Below are positions 22,430 to 34,388 of a stretch of 64,000 nt of DNA, one piece after another. Position numbers and translations under genes: made by a program. Under the pieces are notes generated by a model. The model worked only from the letters and a program-made list of their open reading frames with translations. It searched no databases and was not told where the DNA came from. This stretch comes from Gliomastix tumulicola. Its lineage: Eukaryota > Ascomycota > Sordariomycetes > Hypocreales > Bionectriaceae. Position 1 is the first letter of the stretch. Every line of letters begins with the position of its first letter. Location of the stretch: contig BCHX01000002.1 of the NCBI GenBank assembly GCA_001599755.1, forward strand, positions 1,178,001-1,242,000, in the 5' to 3' direction.

Positions 22430-25086
22430 CTATCGCCTCTCCCACTCCTCTCCCGCAAAGTACCGATCCTGCATCTCGACATCCCATGTCGGCCTCTCAA
22501 CCAGTGCAACCTCGTCATCTTCAAGAGGCACCACGCCGAAGATAGGACGATACTTGTAAGTTATCCACCAGGCTTTGCGCTCTGTCCCTGTCTCCACCAA
22601 AGACGTACTCGCAGCCTCGTCCGGCTTCGCCTGCCGTAGCTGCGTGAGCTCCCCGCCGTCCGCGTCGCCCATCTCGTCGTCACTGTTGCTCTCATCCTCC
22701 GTTTTGGCATCATCCACGTCCATCTTCTCCACGTGGTTCTCCTTGTGCTTGTGCACGAGATGCGGCGCTAGATTGTTGCGCTCCATCTTGCCACCGGCAC
22801 CGCTCCGGAAGCCACTTCGCTTTCGCTTGTTCCCCGCCTGCACCGGGACGACGTCCGTCTCTGACGCAGGCGTCGGTGCCGACAGGTCCTGGCTGAAATC
22901 GATCATGACGAGGAACGACACGCCATAGATCCACACGCGAGATCCTTGCCAGACTGTGCCCTTGGGTATGTCCAAGAGGTCGAGCACCGGCGCAGGAAGT
23001 GACTTTTGAGGGTGTCTGCGTGTCCAGGGGGTCAGAGATCCCGCCAAGGGATGGAATACAAGCAGATTCCAGGCGGCGGTGACCACCAAGAGGGAGTAGT
23101 CTCCTTTTGTATCGGGTACGTCTTCCGAGAAGGACAGCACGACTGGCGCTGATGGCAGCTTGGGTAGCCGCTTCCCGTTGGGATTGCGAACCCAGAGCTC
23201 CGTCTCGGGATCAACCGACTCTTGGTCGCTGTCCGACTCGTCGCTCTCAGAGGATGACGCGTCCGCCTCACCGCCCTGAGCGCCGTTCTGGGACCTTTCG
23301 GCATGGCTACGTAGTACCCACGTATCGACGTACCCTGCAATATCTGCTGCGGCAAGCATCTTCGAGTCTGGACTGAAGGTGAGCTTGATGATGTTTCTGT
23401 CGTAGCTGCCCAAGCCTCCATTCCGTACGTAGTTGGGAATATCGCGCTTGATGCGGGCTAGCCTGAAGATATTTCTCGGAGTTATGGTAGCATCCTCGTC
23501 ATCACTATCGACCTTCGCCACGAGTACCCGCGAACCGTCCTGGACCAGAGAGAGCCAAGAACTGTCCGGCGAGAGCTGAATCTGAGAAGCACCCAAGCTG
23601 GTTAGCTTTGGTGGCAGGGGGAGGGCCACAAGCTTGACCTCGGATGGCTTGGTAGGGGCGCTGTGGCTAAGTCGGAAGGCTTTGACGTCTGTGGCCGTCG
23701 ACACAAAGAGGAGGGTACCCTCCGGGTTGATGGTGGCGCTAGAGATGTTGGACTCGCCCTTGATCACGATGGTCTTGAGCAGCTTTCGATTTTGATCCAA
23801 GTCGTGTTCCGGGCTCCCCTCGTTTGTGATGTCGCTCGCCGATCTCCGCAGTACCCAGATGTGAATTTCTCGTTCCCACCAACTGACAATGAATCGTGAC
23901 TTGCGTGCGCTCGTGATGGGAGGCTGCTGAGGCAGGCTCGACACTTGTCGGTGGCGTTCTCGTCCGATTTCTTTTAGCGGCGTGATGACTGGATTTGAGT
24001 CCGGACCTGGGATGCTATTAGCATGGAACGAAGCATGACCGCAAAGAAGGGATAGGGGTACATACCTCCTGAGACGACTACGCTTGTAGGGCCGTTTTCG
24101 AGAGTGGCCAGGCACTTGACATCGTGGTCATGGTACCGTCGCCCCGAGACCTTTGCCCACCTCTGCTTGTTCTGCTTGTATAGAACAGTCCGTCGGTCCA
24201 TCCCACCGCTTAGGATGGAGGAACCGTCGGCTGAGATGGACAGGCTCAGGATATCTTGCTTGTGGCTCTGGATTCTCTGCATCTGCGTGTATGTCTTCCC
24301 GTCCCAGATGCAGAGATGACCGGTCGAATCTCCGGACACGATATTGCCGTTCGGAAGGCACTGAACCGACCAGACGATGATCTCCTTGGAGCCACCGACC
24401 AAGTCAGACCCGAGCGTCATCCGTCGTATCAAGTGGCCCTTTGTAGTATCGTACGCTCGGAGCGTGCTGTCGGAGCAGCCCACGATGACTATCCTTCGAG
24501 ACTGGAAAGCGATGCTGATCATCTGGGTCTTCTTCTGCGGTGATCGGACAAGAACACGCTGGAATCGTAGTTCGTCATCGTCGGCCGAGTACATGACTAG
24601 CTCGCCGTCGATGGTGCCGGCGACGAGCTTGTGCGAGTTCTGCGCAGCGTCGGTATCAGTCGACTGGGTGGAGGAGGAAGTTGCTGCTGGAGGCTGCGCG
24701 GCGATGCACCAGATGTCGCCATGGTTACCGCTCGCATGTCTCTTGGGCTTTCCCTTGCTGAGATCCCACTCGGTGACCGTCGAAGTGTAGCCGATGCTGA
24801 AGAGGCGGGACCTGCCGACAATCGTCTTGCCGTTGGCGAGCTCCTGGTCCGGAGCGTTCACCCAGACCAGGCCGTCGATGCTCCGGTCCTTGCCACCCCT
24901 GATGACAAGCTCCTGGTGCCAGACACCGCCCGCCGGATTCCAGATCTCAATGTCGCCGTTGGCGCGGCCAATCGCGAGTCGCACGAACGCCGCATGTCTC
25001 GAGGACTTCGTCTCGGGGTAGGAGAAGGCGAGGGCGTTGATCGCCGACGGCTGGTAGGGAACGAACCGACAGCGGTGGACGTCCAT
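22430..25086 (-). CDS. utp4: U3 snoRNP WD40 protein Utp4
   Basis: Exons 25086-24066 and 24006-22430 give 865 residues; the intron has a GTATGT donor and CCCAG acceptor, phase 1. The start MDVHRCRFVPYQPSAINALAF and the WD-type repeats that follow (for example DIEIWNPAG, VTEWDLSKGKPKRH, LCIWDGKTYTQM, DILSLSISADGSSILSGGMD) match Utp4/cirhin, a tandem beta-propeller subunit of the t-UTP complex. It binds the 5' external transcribed spacer of pre-rRNA in the nucleolus and is needed for 18S maturation. The C-terminal propeller includes TLLFVSTATDVKAF and MLAAADIAGYVDTWVL. Acidic insertions (SSESDESDSDQE, EDESNSDDEMGD) are typical of the family. The protein ends with a short charged tail. It is a housekeeping gene with no link to its neighbours. 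Confidence 0.93.
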
Positions 25087-25518
25087 CGTGACTAGTTCCG
25101 TCGCTATGCGCAGTCGGGATCTTCGGTGTGAATTGGCGTCGCTGTAATGCGACTTTGCCTGGAGGTTGAAGAGTGCATCGCGTGCAGGGCCTCAACTTTT
25201 TTTTTCCGGCTGGACTTTTTTTTTCTGGACCGTCAAGCTGTGCTTCCCCACGGCCCCACTATCATGGCTAGTGGTGGTGGAGGGACTGATGACATATTAA
25301 ACTTCACTTTAGAGACGTGAGACTGAGCCTCATTATTTATGTCAGCCTTATGCTGCCTTCATCGCCCACTTCACACTCCCTTCCTCTTGACGCCCTCCTC
25401 GACAGCTTGAATTGTAAGTAACCAAGAGTGTCTCCATGAATCTCAAAGCCTGCCTCTTTGACTAACAGTCAACCAGCATCATTGCAACAAAGAAAGATCT
25501 TTGAACCCAACCCAGTCA
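25087..25518. other. UTP4 promoter and HET 3' flank
   Basis: No gene. Two runs of nine to ten T at about 25197-25206 and 25216-25225 are set in near-identical flanks (a short direct repeat). On the minus strand they are A tracts 110-140 bases before the UTP4 start, as often seen in ribosome-biogenesis promoters. Confidence 0.4.
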
Positions 25519-28500
25519 TCATGCCAATCGCACCTTCGTCTCCACAGGTCTAGCATCCTCCCATGCGCGTACATGAATCTTCGCGACTGTGATCCTCTCC
25601 GCGTACTCGTGCCCTACATCGTCATCTATAACGAGAACATTCACCAATCCACTCCCATTTTCTGTCGGAGGAAAGACGGCGCCATCAAAGAACGGCTCCC
25701 GCCCCTCCACGCAGCTCACGCCTCTCCGCTTCTCAGAGGCATCACTGTGGACGCTCACGCCCACCATCCGCATCATGGTCTCGGCCTTCAGATTCACCCC
25801 GCGCCCAACGTATTTGTAGCCCGTCTGCTCCCACCACAGGCCGCAGTGGCGGCCCTTGCGGTCGAGAATTTGGCGTACTGCCTGCCGGCTCGGGGTATGG
25901 GTTCGATTGCTGACGGAGATGTATTTGCGATCTATCGAGAGCTTGAAAGCAGTGAGGGGGACGACGGGAGCGAGAAATTGGAGAACGTTCGGGAGAGTTG
26001 GGGAGATGGCTTCCGGGTTGCTAGCAGGTGAGGCTTTGACTTGTGGCTGTCTCCGTCCTGGAATCTGCCGCAGTCCCCCGCCGTCGAGGTTCACTGTGAT
26101 CTCATGTATCAGAGGCTCCGGCAACGCTTCGTCTGTGAGCATATGATCCATGATCCTGTACTCTGTCGCTCCTTGCCAGCCAGCCCACGACCACGAGGGA
26201 AACCGCCGATCGACGCCCTCATCAAAAGGGGTCGCCCCAGGCGGTGGCCCAAGGACGATCTCAGACGTACCCCAGTCCGTTGGCAGCAGGCGCCCTTCAA
26301 CCGACTTGCCTTTGCTGAGTATGGACTGCGCCTGAGCTCGGATATCCTTCCCGCCGCGACGCGTTAGAGTCCCCGTGGGCGTCCATAGCAACGCCAGGTC
26401 GAGTATGGCAGCTGGGAGGGCGCAGAGTATGGTGCTGTTGAGCGATCTATTAAGGGAGGCCAAGGTGCCTGTGAAGGCATTGGTTATATCGCCTGGGTCG
26501 CTCAGCTTGCGCTTCGTATACTCCCCAACAAGGATGGAATACGCCGAGAAGGCGTCGGCGAGTCGTAGCTGCGCAGATGCCTGAAGCTTGAGGTCCGACA
26601 GGGGATTGTCAAGCGACGTTATGAGAGGGTCCTTTCGTCTGCCGTATTCCTCTTCCATCTGCTCAAAGTCATGGACGTTCCGCACTGGGCCGTTGATCCC
26701 TGTTTCGCACATTGCATCTCCCTCAGTCGCGCTGCAGTGAAAGTACACAGAGCGCTCAGCGAAGTAAAGACACCGCTGCGACAACAGTCGCTCCTGGAAC
26801 GTCCAGCCGCGGGTGCCCCAAGGTGCCAGGTCGATAGCCATATGTAAAGGTGGTGGTGTGGCAACGAGATTGACAGTGACTTGCGTATCTTGAAGCACTT
26901 CGCCCGTTGCTGCAATAGACAATGGACTGCGATCCAAGTTTTTGCTGCCCTTATCAATAGTCAGCGTCTCGATAAGCTGAGGCGGCCGCGAGTTCGGCCT
27001 CAGTCCTGGTAAACCAGCGGCCGCGTCCGATCCGTGGAGAGCTACCAGCGTAGCGTTTGCATGACTATAGATGCGGTCCATGTTGGCAATATCGCGCATC
27101 TTGTGCTCCATGTCGTCCTGGACGATGCATAGCGCATCTACCCAGAGGTACCTTTCTCCAAGTGAGGACACCAGTGACATCGCGTCGGCGATGGTGGCTG
27201 GGAGCTGTGCTGGAGGTGGTAAGCCATTGGGTTGAGTGCGAACGGCGTAGTTGGCAACGACCGTGGAAGACATGTCGACGGTGCCCCAAACGTAGCTGAG
27301 GGCAAAGTATCGAGCTGATGAGGCTGACGAAACGAGGCAGTTGCTGACGACGTCGATTAGGGTGATAGGAACGGCGTCTTCTTTGCGGTGGTCGGAGTTG
27401 CATGTCTCGCCGTGTTCTGCTTCACATTGGCCAAGCCATTCTTTGAGTTGGCTGATGTTGACTTGCTGCGTGTCCGTCTTCTCTCTCTCCCATGCTTGCC
27501 GCAAAGCTGCGGTCGTGTTTAATGTCCCAGCTATCCGTAGCCTGCCGACCTGCTTCATCCCATACTCAACGCGGAGGATCAGTTCCCCGTTCTCAACGAC
27601 CTCCTCGAGCCTGAGAGAAATGCCTCCAACCTCGGAATCGATCGCTGCCAGTTGTGGATGCAGCTCATCCTCTCCCGGCTGAGTAGCAATGAGTGACAGG
27701 ATCAGCCGGCAGATAGCGCAGTGCCGTCGAAGCCTCAGCTGATGCCAGTTCCCAAACGGCACCCACCACTTCTCTAGACGCCATTGGAAGCCCGCGTTGT
27801 CCTCGGTCGGCCCCAGCGGCAGCACGAAACGGCACATCTGGCACAAATCGGGGTTCGGATGCTGGCCCTTTTCTATCGCATCAGCCACGCTCTTTTCCTC
27901 GCGCCGAGACTGCGCATCGGCAAGTTCGCCTGCCGTCATCGGTCCAGTGTGGTCGTCGCCGAAGACGGTGCCCATGAGGCCGCTCAGATCTAGGATTATG
28001 CGTCCGTTGGTCGGATCAATGTCGAGTGATCTCAGCCCAGAGTCTGTAGCTTCTCTTGCTAGCGCATTGCGTCCCGAAATCAACGACTTGCTTTTCCCTT
28101 TCCGCGCAGCTTGAGCTTGCTTCTTGGCCTCATCTCGGCCGATGATCTCCGATCTCTCGGCAGCATCAGCATAAACTCGTAGAAACCCGATATCATTCTT
28201 GTTCATGTTCCGAAAGCCCGCGAAGATTTCGCGAGATGCACATATCTTGGCCACTGTTTCGTACACAACCTGCGCTCCCGCGTCCTTGGCCGGTCCTGAT
28301 GGCGCTCGAGACATTCTGGTCACTATTTCTAGCAACTCTTCAATCGACGAGATGTCGAACTGCCTCATCCCGGAGTACTTCACATCGGTATTGGTCTCGT
28401 AGTATACCATCTCGATGAGAAGAATGAGGCTGCGCAGGTCGGACAAGAGCCGAGACCTCATGTACTTGGTGGACAGAACGGCCCCAAACAGTACATGGCA

Positions 28501-29028
28501 GTCGTGGCGCTCCTCGTACACCCTTGGCATAATGATGGACAGCACCTCAGTCTGAGATATCAACGTCGTTAGCTCCTCAAGGGACAAATCCGCCTCCTGC
28601 TGGGCCAGCTCTCTCAGGCGGCCCATATACTGTAGGAAGTAGGGACCTCGAATAGCGATGTAATCCGGGATTGCGCTAAGAGCTGTCTTGTGATAAGACA
28701 CTGCTAGGCGTAAATCGTGGACATCTTTCGATTTCCTGTACCGAATTGTACAGAGTCCTGCGACAGTGCCAGAGGCCTGAGCTCGCGCTGTGCCGTTCTG
28801 GTCGAAGTTTGGGAACCGGGATCGAATCTCTTTGATGGCCTCATCTATCACCTTGACGTCCTGGCTCTGTTGGAAGCTTTCGGCCGCGATTTTGCAAATT
28901 TGAATTATTGCGGCATTGACAGGGTCGGGGTCTGTCATAGACGATGCTGTCTGTGAAGTTTGGGCTGGCCTAGCATTGCGGCTGCCTGGACGGCTATGGG
29001 TTGACGGCTTGGAGCTTGAGCAGCTCAT
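25519..29028 (-). CDS. HET-domain protein with long N-terminal helical region
   Basis: A single uninterrupted frame of 1169 residues. Residues 35-300 are helical; one segment (RYRKSKDVHDLRLAVSYHKTALSA, read in parts) is spaced like the tetratricopeptide-type repeats of fungal CHAT/TPR proteins. A CQMC knuckle lies near 397 and HCAIC near 435. The HET domain is near 565-720: YFALSYVWG, then RYLWVDALCIVQDD and YSHANATLVALHG, in the canonical order. After it come GTRGWTFQERLLSQRCLYF and, near residue 965, FPSWSWAGW, both common in HET proteins. HET proteins trigger vegetative incompatibility and cell death. Length is about twice that of minimal HET genes because of the N-terminal extension, and the lack of introns in 3.5 kb is unusual for this window. 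Confidence 0.93.
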   Translation of the reverse strand: MSCSSSKPSTHSRPGSRNARPAQTSQTASSMTDPDPVNAAIIQICKIAAESFQQSQDVKVIDEAIKEIRSRFPNFDQNGTARAQASGTVAGLCTIRYRKSKDVHDLRLAVSYHKTALSAIPDYIAIRGPYFLQYMGRLRELAQQEADLSLEELTTLISQTEVLSIIMPRVYEERHDCHVLFGAVLSTKYMRSRLLSDLRSLILLIEMVYYETNTDVKYSGMRQFDISSIEELLEIVTRMSRAPSGPAKDAGAQVVYETVAKICASREIFAGFRNMNKNDIGFLRVYADAAERSEIIGRDEAKKQAQAARKGKSKSLISGRNALAREATDSGLRSLDIDPTNGRIILDLSGLMGTVFGDDHTGPMTAGELADAQSRREEKSVADAIEKGQHPNPDLCQMCRFVLPLGPTEDNAGFQWRLEKWWVPFGNWHQLRLRRHCAICRLILSLIATQPGEDELHPQLAAIDSEVGGISLRLEEVVENGELILRVEYGMKQVGRLRIAGTLNTTAALRQAWEREKTDTQQVNISQLKEWLGQCEAEHGETCNSDHRKEDAVPITLIDVVSNCLVSSASSARYFALSYVWGTVDMSSTVVANYAVRTQPNGLPPPAQLPATIADAMSLVSSLGERYLWVDALCIVQDDMEHKMRDIANMDRIYSHANATLVALHGSDAAAGLPGLRPNSRPPQLIETLTIDKGSKNLDRSPLSIAATGEVLQDTQVTVNLVATPPPLHMAIDLAPWGTRGWTFQERLLSQRCLYFAERSVYFHCSATEGDAMCETGINGPVRNVHDFEQMEEEYGRRKDPLITSLDNPLSDLKLQASAQLRLADAFSAYSILVGEYTKRKLSDPGDITNAFTGTLASLNRSLNSTILCALPAAILDLALLWTPTGTLTRRGGKDIRAQAQSILSKGKSVEGRLLPTDWGTSEIVLGPPPGATPFDEGVDRRFPSWSWAGWQGATEYRIMDHMLTDEALPEPLIHEITVNLDGGGLRQIPGRRQPQVKASPASNPEAISPTLPNVLQFLAPVVPLTAFKLSIDRKYISVSNRTHTPSRQAVRQILDRKGRHCGLWWEQTGYKYVGRGVNLKAETMMRMVGVSVHSDASEKRRGVSCVEGREPFFDGAVFPPTENGSGLVNVLVIDDDVGHEYAERITVAKIHVRAWEDARPVETKVRLA

Positions 29029-31290
29029 TGTAAAATCGTATGCCGCACTAAGGCGCTTGGCGAATGAATCCGGCGAGCGGTCGAAAGATATTTGAGCCCT
29101 AGGACCAAAGACTCTGAATCTGTGTGACTCAATCCTCGTCCAGCCATGTGCCTTATATCCGATCTATTGGTGGGTGGAATTGCGCCAAGGGTCGAGCGAT
29201 CCAAGACAGCGAGAGTGCCTTGACGACGAGAGAGGTGAACTTGAGCATCGGGGTTTTTTAGAGGACCAGATAACTTTTGGGGGCAGAGGTTCAGTCTGGG
29301 ATTGAAGAAGCCTAGGACGAGGATGCGGGGTCAAGGGGTTGTGCGTGCGAACTGGTCGCCTTATTGGGGTGGAGAACACGAGGCCTCCCAAGGCAGATTC
29401 AACTTCGTAGGACCGTGATAAATGTCTTACCTGTGCGGATAGTATAATTTCTTCCCCACGAGTGCACATCTATCTAACAATGTGAGCACGGGAGACTTTC
29501 AGATGCGCGGTGTTGGGGTTGTTAGTTAATTACTTTGCTACATGGTACAACGGATGGATACTAGTAGTGTATGGGATAATGTACTGCAACTTATTAGAAG
29601 ACCTTCACCATTTATACCTGGATGTGTGGAAGAAAACTTCGGCGAATGCACATCCAAAATAAACGGTCCAATAGCCCGTGTATTCTGTTCATCGAGTGGA
29701 TGTGAGCCGTGTTCCTTGACCCTCCAGCTATTTAAGTCCTGCTTGTTTGACCTACGTTCTGGTGCGCCACTTTGAGAGACAATCATCCGCTTTTCATGGA
29801 GACACTTACACCTTCCATTGGGCTTCACCGTTAGTCAATACTGCTAATACGGGCACTATAGAGGAATTAGGAGTTGGAGATTGACGGCCCGGCGTGATGA
29901 CGTTTGCAGAGATACGCAGCGCTACCTGGCTCCTTTTGGTGTGGCAGGACGGAACTAAAGTTGTAATATATTGTGAATAGTTGGAGGAAACTGATAGGGC
30001 TTTTGAGATCGGGGATGTGTTTTAATCAATCTCTGAAGATGAGCACTTAGTCGCATGAAAATGCGACATGAAATTCAGTTGATGGGAGAGCGAGAGTTTG
30101 CCACGCGGAAAGAAGAGCTCCGCTAAGGTTGCTCTGGATTTACTGACGAATATGACGCCCAGATCGATAGGGATTCCTTACTGATGCTTGCAAGGTTCTG
30201 GACCGCTTGCTATACGAGAAAGAGCTTGGGACTTAATTTGAAAGGGTTTCATGTTCCTGAATCTGCACATCATGGTTGCATGAGCCGGAGCACAGCCTCA
30301 ATCGTCTGGTTATGCGTTCTATTCAATCCGGTTTCAATACTCTTCAATCAATGATCGCGTTATGATGGAACTGTAAACTGACTTGGTACGATTTGGCAAA
30401 AAAGACCGCAGCTCTGAAGTGGCTGAAATAATTTACTTGGTTCACTGTAGCTGAGACGATGCTTTCTAGCCTCAGCTATCGTAGAATGTGAAGTGGCCTA
30501 CTTCTCCGACTCTTCATAGGATTAAGTGGTGATGGATACCCTTGGAGTCGGCCTTCAGCTGTATTGGCTTCCTTCTCGGATAACTTCGATCACCGGAGGA
30601 TTACGCGTCCTGATGTGTATTAGTGAGCAGATGCCACGATAAATTGAGCGACTGTCATGCGACGTGCTTGGCGAGGCCATCCGGATGCTGGGCAGAAGCG
30701 AGGTCGGTGACGATATCGACGGAACAAAAGTCCAAGAAAGGCCCTCAACGCCGCTAATGAGGGGTCTAGACGCGCAGGGTAGCATCGCCTTGAAGAAACC
30801 CCAATGGCTCTTTTACGGTCGCCGACCATGTCCAATCCTTTCAAAGGCTTGGCCAATACTTGGGAGTGGGTAGTTATGCACAACCCCCGTCTCAATACAG
30901 AGCTATCATTGGACAATTGCCCGCCAAATTGTCCGCCCATCCCCCTGTCTCATGCCATTTGTGTGAAATACGAAGTGCTTGCATCTCTTGGTATTCGACG
31001 TGCAGACGAGGCTGAGCAATTGAGTGAAATTTGCGCGTTCCGGGTACACGAGCCCTGACTAGACATTGGCTGCAGAGCGTGATGGGAGCGTCTGCCCATG
31101 CAGTCCATCCCCTGTCCGAATACCACGTTCCCGCGTGCCCCTGGCCAGATACTTCTCCATGCTCAGTGTAGCTTCGTGATATAAAGGGGGCCGGATCGCC
31201 ACCATAGATTGATAGATGGATTAGTCTCAAGTCAGTCGTGCTCAAGGCCTCGCTACTCTCAACATTAGATAGACACCATCTTTCTGCGAC
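29029..31290. other. 2.3-kb gene-poor region
   Basis: No coding frame of note on either strand. The middle (about 29830-30550) is less GC-rich than the genes around it. The last 150 bases carry the promoter of the subtilase. No transposon end, tRNA or long repeat was recognised. Confidence 0.45.
31180..31185 (+). promoter_or_regulatory. TATA box of the subtilase
   Basis: TATAAA within GTGATATAAAGGGGG, 106 bases before the ATG at 31291. The position and sharp TATA sequence are typical of a strongly regulated secreted enzyme. Confidence 0.5.
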
Positions 31291-34108
31291 ATGGTCCGCC
31301 CAACAGCCCTGTCGCTGCTTGCGACTGCCTCTGTGGCCCTCGCCGCTCCAAAGCTGGATAAGGAGAACACGGGGCCAAAGACGGTTCCCGGTGCCTATAT
31401 CGTTGAGTTTGACGAAGGCGCGGTATGTAACCTCTCTTCCACAGTATTACCGCTTGGTAATGAATGGGCTTGCTAACAGGAACTTTGGGTAGAATGCGAA
31501 TCAGTTTCGCACTCAGGCCGAGCCAGGCTACGAGACGCGCATGGAATTCAACTATGAGCTGTTCCAAGGCATCTCCATCCAGCTCGACGAGTCTGACAGC
31601 GCCGAGGAGAGGGCTTCGCAGCTTGCCTCGCTTCCCGCAGTGAAGAGCATCTGGCCTGTGAGGCTGTTCGAACGCCCCGGACTGGGGGAGGGAGTCGTCC
31701 GTCGCAACTCGACCGACGATCCCGCGGTCCTCCAGAACCCGCTGCACAAGCGTCAGTGCAACGGGACTTCGTCGCTGAGCAATGCGCCGCATGTCATGAC
31801 CCAGGTCGACAGGCTGCACGAGCAGGGGATCACAGGCAAGGGCATCAAGATTGCTGTCATTGACACTGGTGTAAGTGAATTCACTCTCTCTTGTTTTCAA
31901 CTGCGGGGGAGACGGGCGTGATGATAGCTAAGCCCACTTCAGATTGACTACCACCACCCTGCCCTCGGTGGCTGCTTCGGCGAGAGCTGCAGGGTCGCTT
32001 TTGGCTACGACCTGGTCGGCGACGACTACACCGGCTACAACGATCCCGTCCCTGACGACGACCCAGACGATGCTTGCGACGGCCACGGCACTCACGTCGC
32101 GGGCATCATCGCCGCCAAGGGCGAGACGCCCTTCGACTTCTCCGGCGCCGCCCCCGGTGCTATTCTTGGTGCCTACCGTGTGTTTGGTTGCGGCGGCGGT
32201 ACTGTTTCAAACGAGGTGCTCATCAGCGCTTTCAACATGGCTTACGAGGACGGGGCTGACATCATCACGTCGTCGATCGGAGGCCGCAATGGCTGGTCGG
32301 AGGAGCCCTGGGCTGCTGCCGTCAGTCGCATCGTCGACAAGGGCGTGCCTTGCACTCTCGCGGCCGGCAACGACGGCGACTCGCTCTTCCTGTCGAGCAG
32401 CGCTGCGGATGGCAAGGGTGTGACTGCCGTCGCGTCCTTCCAAAACATCAACCAGCCCGCGACGTTGGACGAAGGCTTCTACGCTGTCGATGACGGCTCT
32501 CGCGAGTCCTTTGTGTGGAACTGGGGATGGCCTGAGTACTTTGATGGTGTTGAGAGGGAGCTCTGGGTCACAGGATACGATCTGAACAAGACAAACGATG
32601 CGTGCGAGCCTCTGCCCGACGATACGCCCGATCTGAGCGACTATAATGTCCTCATCCGCCGCAGCAGCGAGTGCCAGCCAGTCGACCAGGCAATCAACAT
32701 TGCGAGCAAGGGTGCCCGGTTCTTCATCCTGTACAACGACCGAGACCTCCTCGCAAGGTTGGACGTCGAGTTTTACGAGGGCACTGAGAACATCCAGGGC
32801 CTGGGCCTAGTTCCTCGAGCGATCGGAGAGTCCTGGGTCAAGGCTCTTGAGGAGGGATCGACCATCACAGTCGAGATCCAGCACTTCTCTGAGGCCGAGG
32901 ATGTCATCGTCATCGAGAAGAACAGGGACAACGGCGGCTCTCTCAGCACGTTCACCAGCTGGGGACCGACGTTTGAGCTGGACGTCAAGCCTCAGTTCGG
33001 CGGTCCTGGCGGAAACATCCTCTCTACCTTCCCGCTCGAGCTCGGCAGCTACCTGGTCGCGTCTGGCACTTCGATGGCCACGCCATTCGTTGCCGCTGCT
33101 TATGCTCTGCTCTCCGAGGCGCGCGGCGTCAAGCCCGAGCCCAAGCTCTTCGAGAACCTCTTTGCCTCCACTGCGAAGCCGCACGTGTTCCAGTTCTCCG
33201 GGGCCCCCGAGGAGTGGCTCGCCCCCGTTGCCCAGCAGGGCGCCGGTCTGATCCAGGTCTATGATGCTGCGTATGCCAGCTCGTATCTCGAGCCGTCGAG
33301 TCTTTCCTTCAACGACACTGCCCACCACCCGGATTCTCTGAACTTCACCATCGTCAACGACGACGATGCCGAGATTGTCTACGAGATCACCCACATCCCC
33401 ACCAACTCGTGGTATACCCTCGAGGAGGACGAGCAGTCTTTCCCATGGTTTGAGCAGGAGAATTCGCCAGAGCATGCCGAGCTCGCCTTCAGCTCGGCCA
33501 AGGTCACCGTTGCGCCGGGTGACTCGGCCACCGTCGTCGTCTCTGCCACCCCTCCGGAGGGCCTGAACCACAAGCGCTATCCTTACTGGTCGGGCTACAT
33601 TGCTGTCAAGGGCTCCGACGGCAGCTCGCTGTCCCTCCCCTACCAGGGCCTTTCGGGATCCCTCTACGACGCGACCATGACTCTTGAGGACGGCACGACT
33701 CTGGTCACCAACATTGACGACCAGGGCGTGCCCATCCCGGCCAACACGACCTTCACACTCCCTGATCCCAGCGGGCCTCCTCCTGACTGGCCCGAGGGCA
33801 CCCCGCTCTTCTACTTCCAGGTCAACTGGGGTTCGGCCTACTCAAGCCTTGACGTCGTCCAGTTGACTGCCGACGGCGGCAACAAGACCCTTGGCCATAT
33901 CCCCGGTCTTCCGCGCGAATACTTCCCGCCCTACGGCTTCATTGGCTGGTGGTTGGGAGAACTGGACACCGGAGAGTACGCCCCTGCCGGCCGTTATCAG
34001 CTCGTTCTGCGGATCCTCAAGATCTTCGGTGATAAATCCAAGCTTGAGGATTGGTGGGTTGTGGAGTCTACTCCTTTCGCCATCAAGTACGAGGGGGCTT
34101 CTAACTAG
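31291..34108 (+). CDS. secreted subtilisin-like serine protease (Vpr/PR1C type)
   Basis: Exons 31291-31422, 31493-31870 and 31943-34108, both junctions phase 0, give 891 residues. A signal peptide (about 1-19, LSLLATASVALAAP) is followed by an inhibitor-type propeptide (GAYIVEFDEGA onward) ending in a dibasic-like HKRQ near 155. The S8 catalytic domain has Asp in IAVIDTGIDY, His in DGHGTHVAG and Ser in SGTSMATPFVA, with GAYRVFGCGGG and TLAAGNDG around the oxyanion Asn. A PA-type insertion lies between the His and Ser parts (the ARFFILYND segment). After the Ser come beta-rich Fn3-like domains. Length and order match large fungal subtilases such as PR1C, used in host or substrate protein degradation. 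The second intron falls inside the Asp motif. It converges on the small secreted protein 280 bases downstream. Confidence 0.95.
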
Positions 34109-34388
34109 TAAGCAAGTGGCCGAAACAATAATTGAGCTATAGGACCATACAATCTGGGTGTGTATGTGGCTCAAGTTTTTCTTCCACCACTTGCTAAGTA
34201 ACATGAGGCAGCTCCTGCCAGACTCAGTCCACAGTTCAACCTTGATAGAAGTATGTCATTCTCTAAGAACACCCATATTATTGGATATAACATGGTCTGG
34301 ATTACTATAGTGTTAAATTCACAAGCGCTGGTCTGTCCTATTGCAAAATGCCCTGAGACACACCCCGATACCTTCGGACCACGAGTGC
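34109..34388. other. convergent 3' region with dispersed repeat
   Basis: Lies between the stop of the subtilase and the stop of the small secreted protein. It starts with AAGCAAGTGG (34110) and has an inverted match, CCACTTGCT, at 34186, bracketing repeat copy B. The remaining 190 bases show no feature. Confidence 0.5.
34132..34189 (+). repeat. dispersed ~57-bp repeat, copy B
   Basis: Best-preserved copy: begins TTGAGCTATAGGACCATACA, continues with the core TGGGTGTGTATGTGGCTCAA and ends TTTTTCTTCCACC. TTGAG near the left end pairs with CTCAA in the middle. Outer arms AAGCAAGTGG and CCACTTGCT form a further imperfect inverted repeat around it, giving a MITE-like unit of about 90 bases. Confidence 0.7.

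Noticed and set aside
29029..31290. tRNA or transposon in the 2.3-kb gap
   Set aside because: Looked for a T-loop-like GGTTCGA word, long terminal repeats and transposase-like frames; none was found by eye. A tRNA scan would be decisive.
32807..33571. 254-codon minus-strand frame inside the subtilase
   Set aside because: Antisense of the protease domain; low-complexity Arg/Val/Gly composition.
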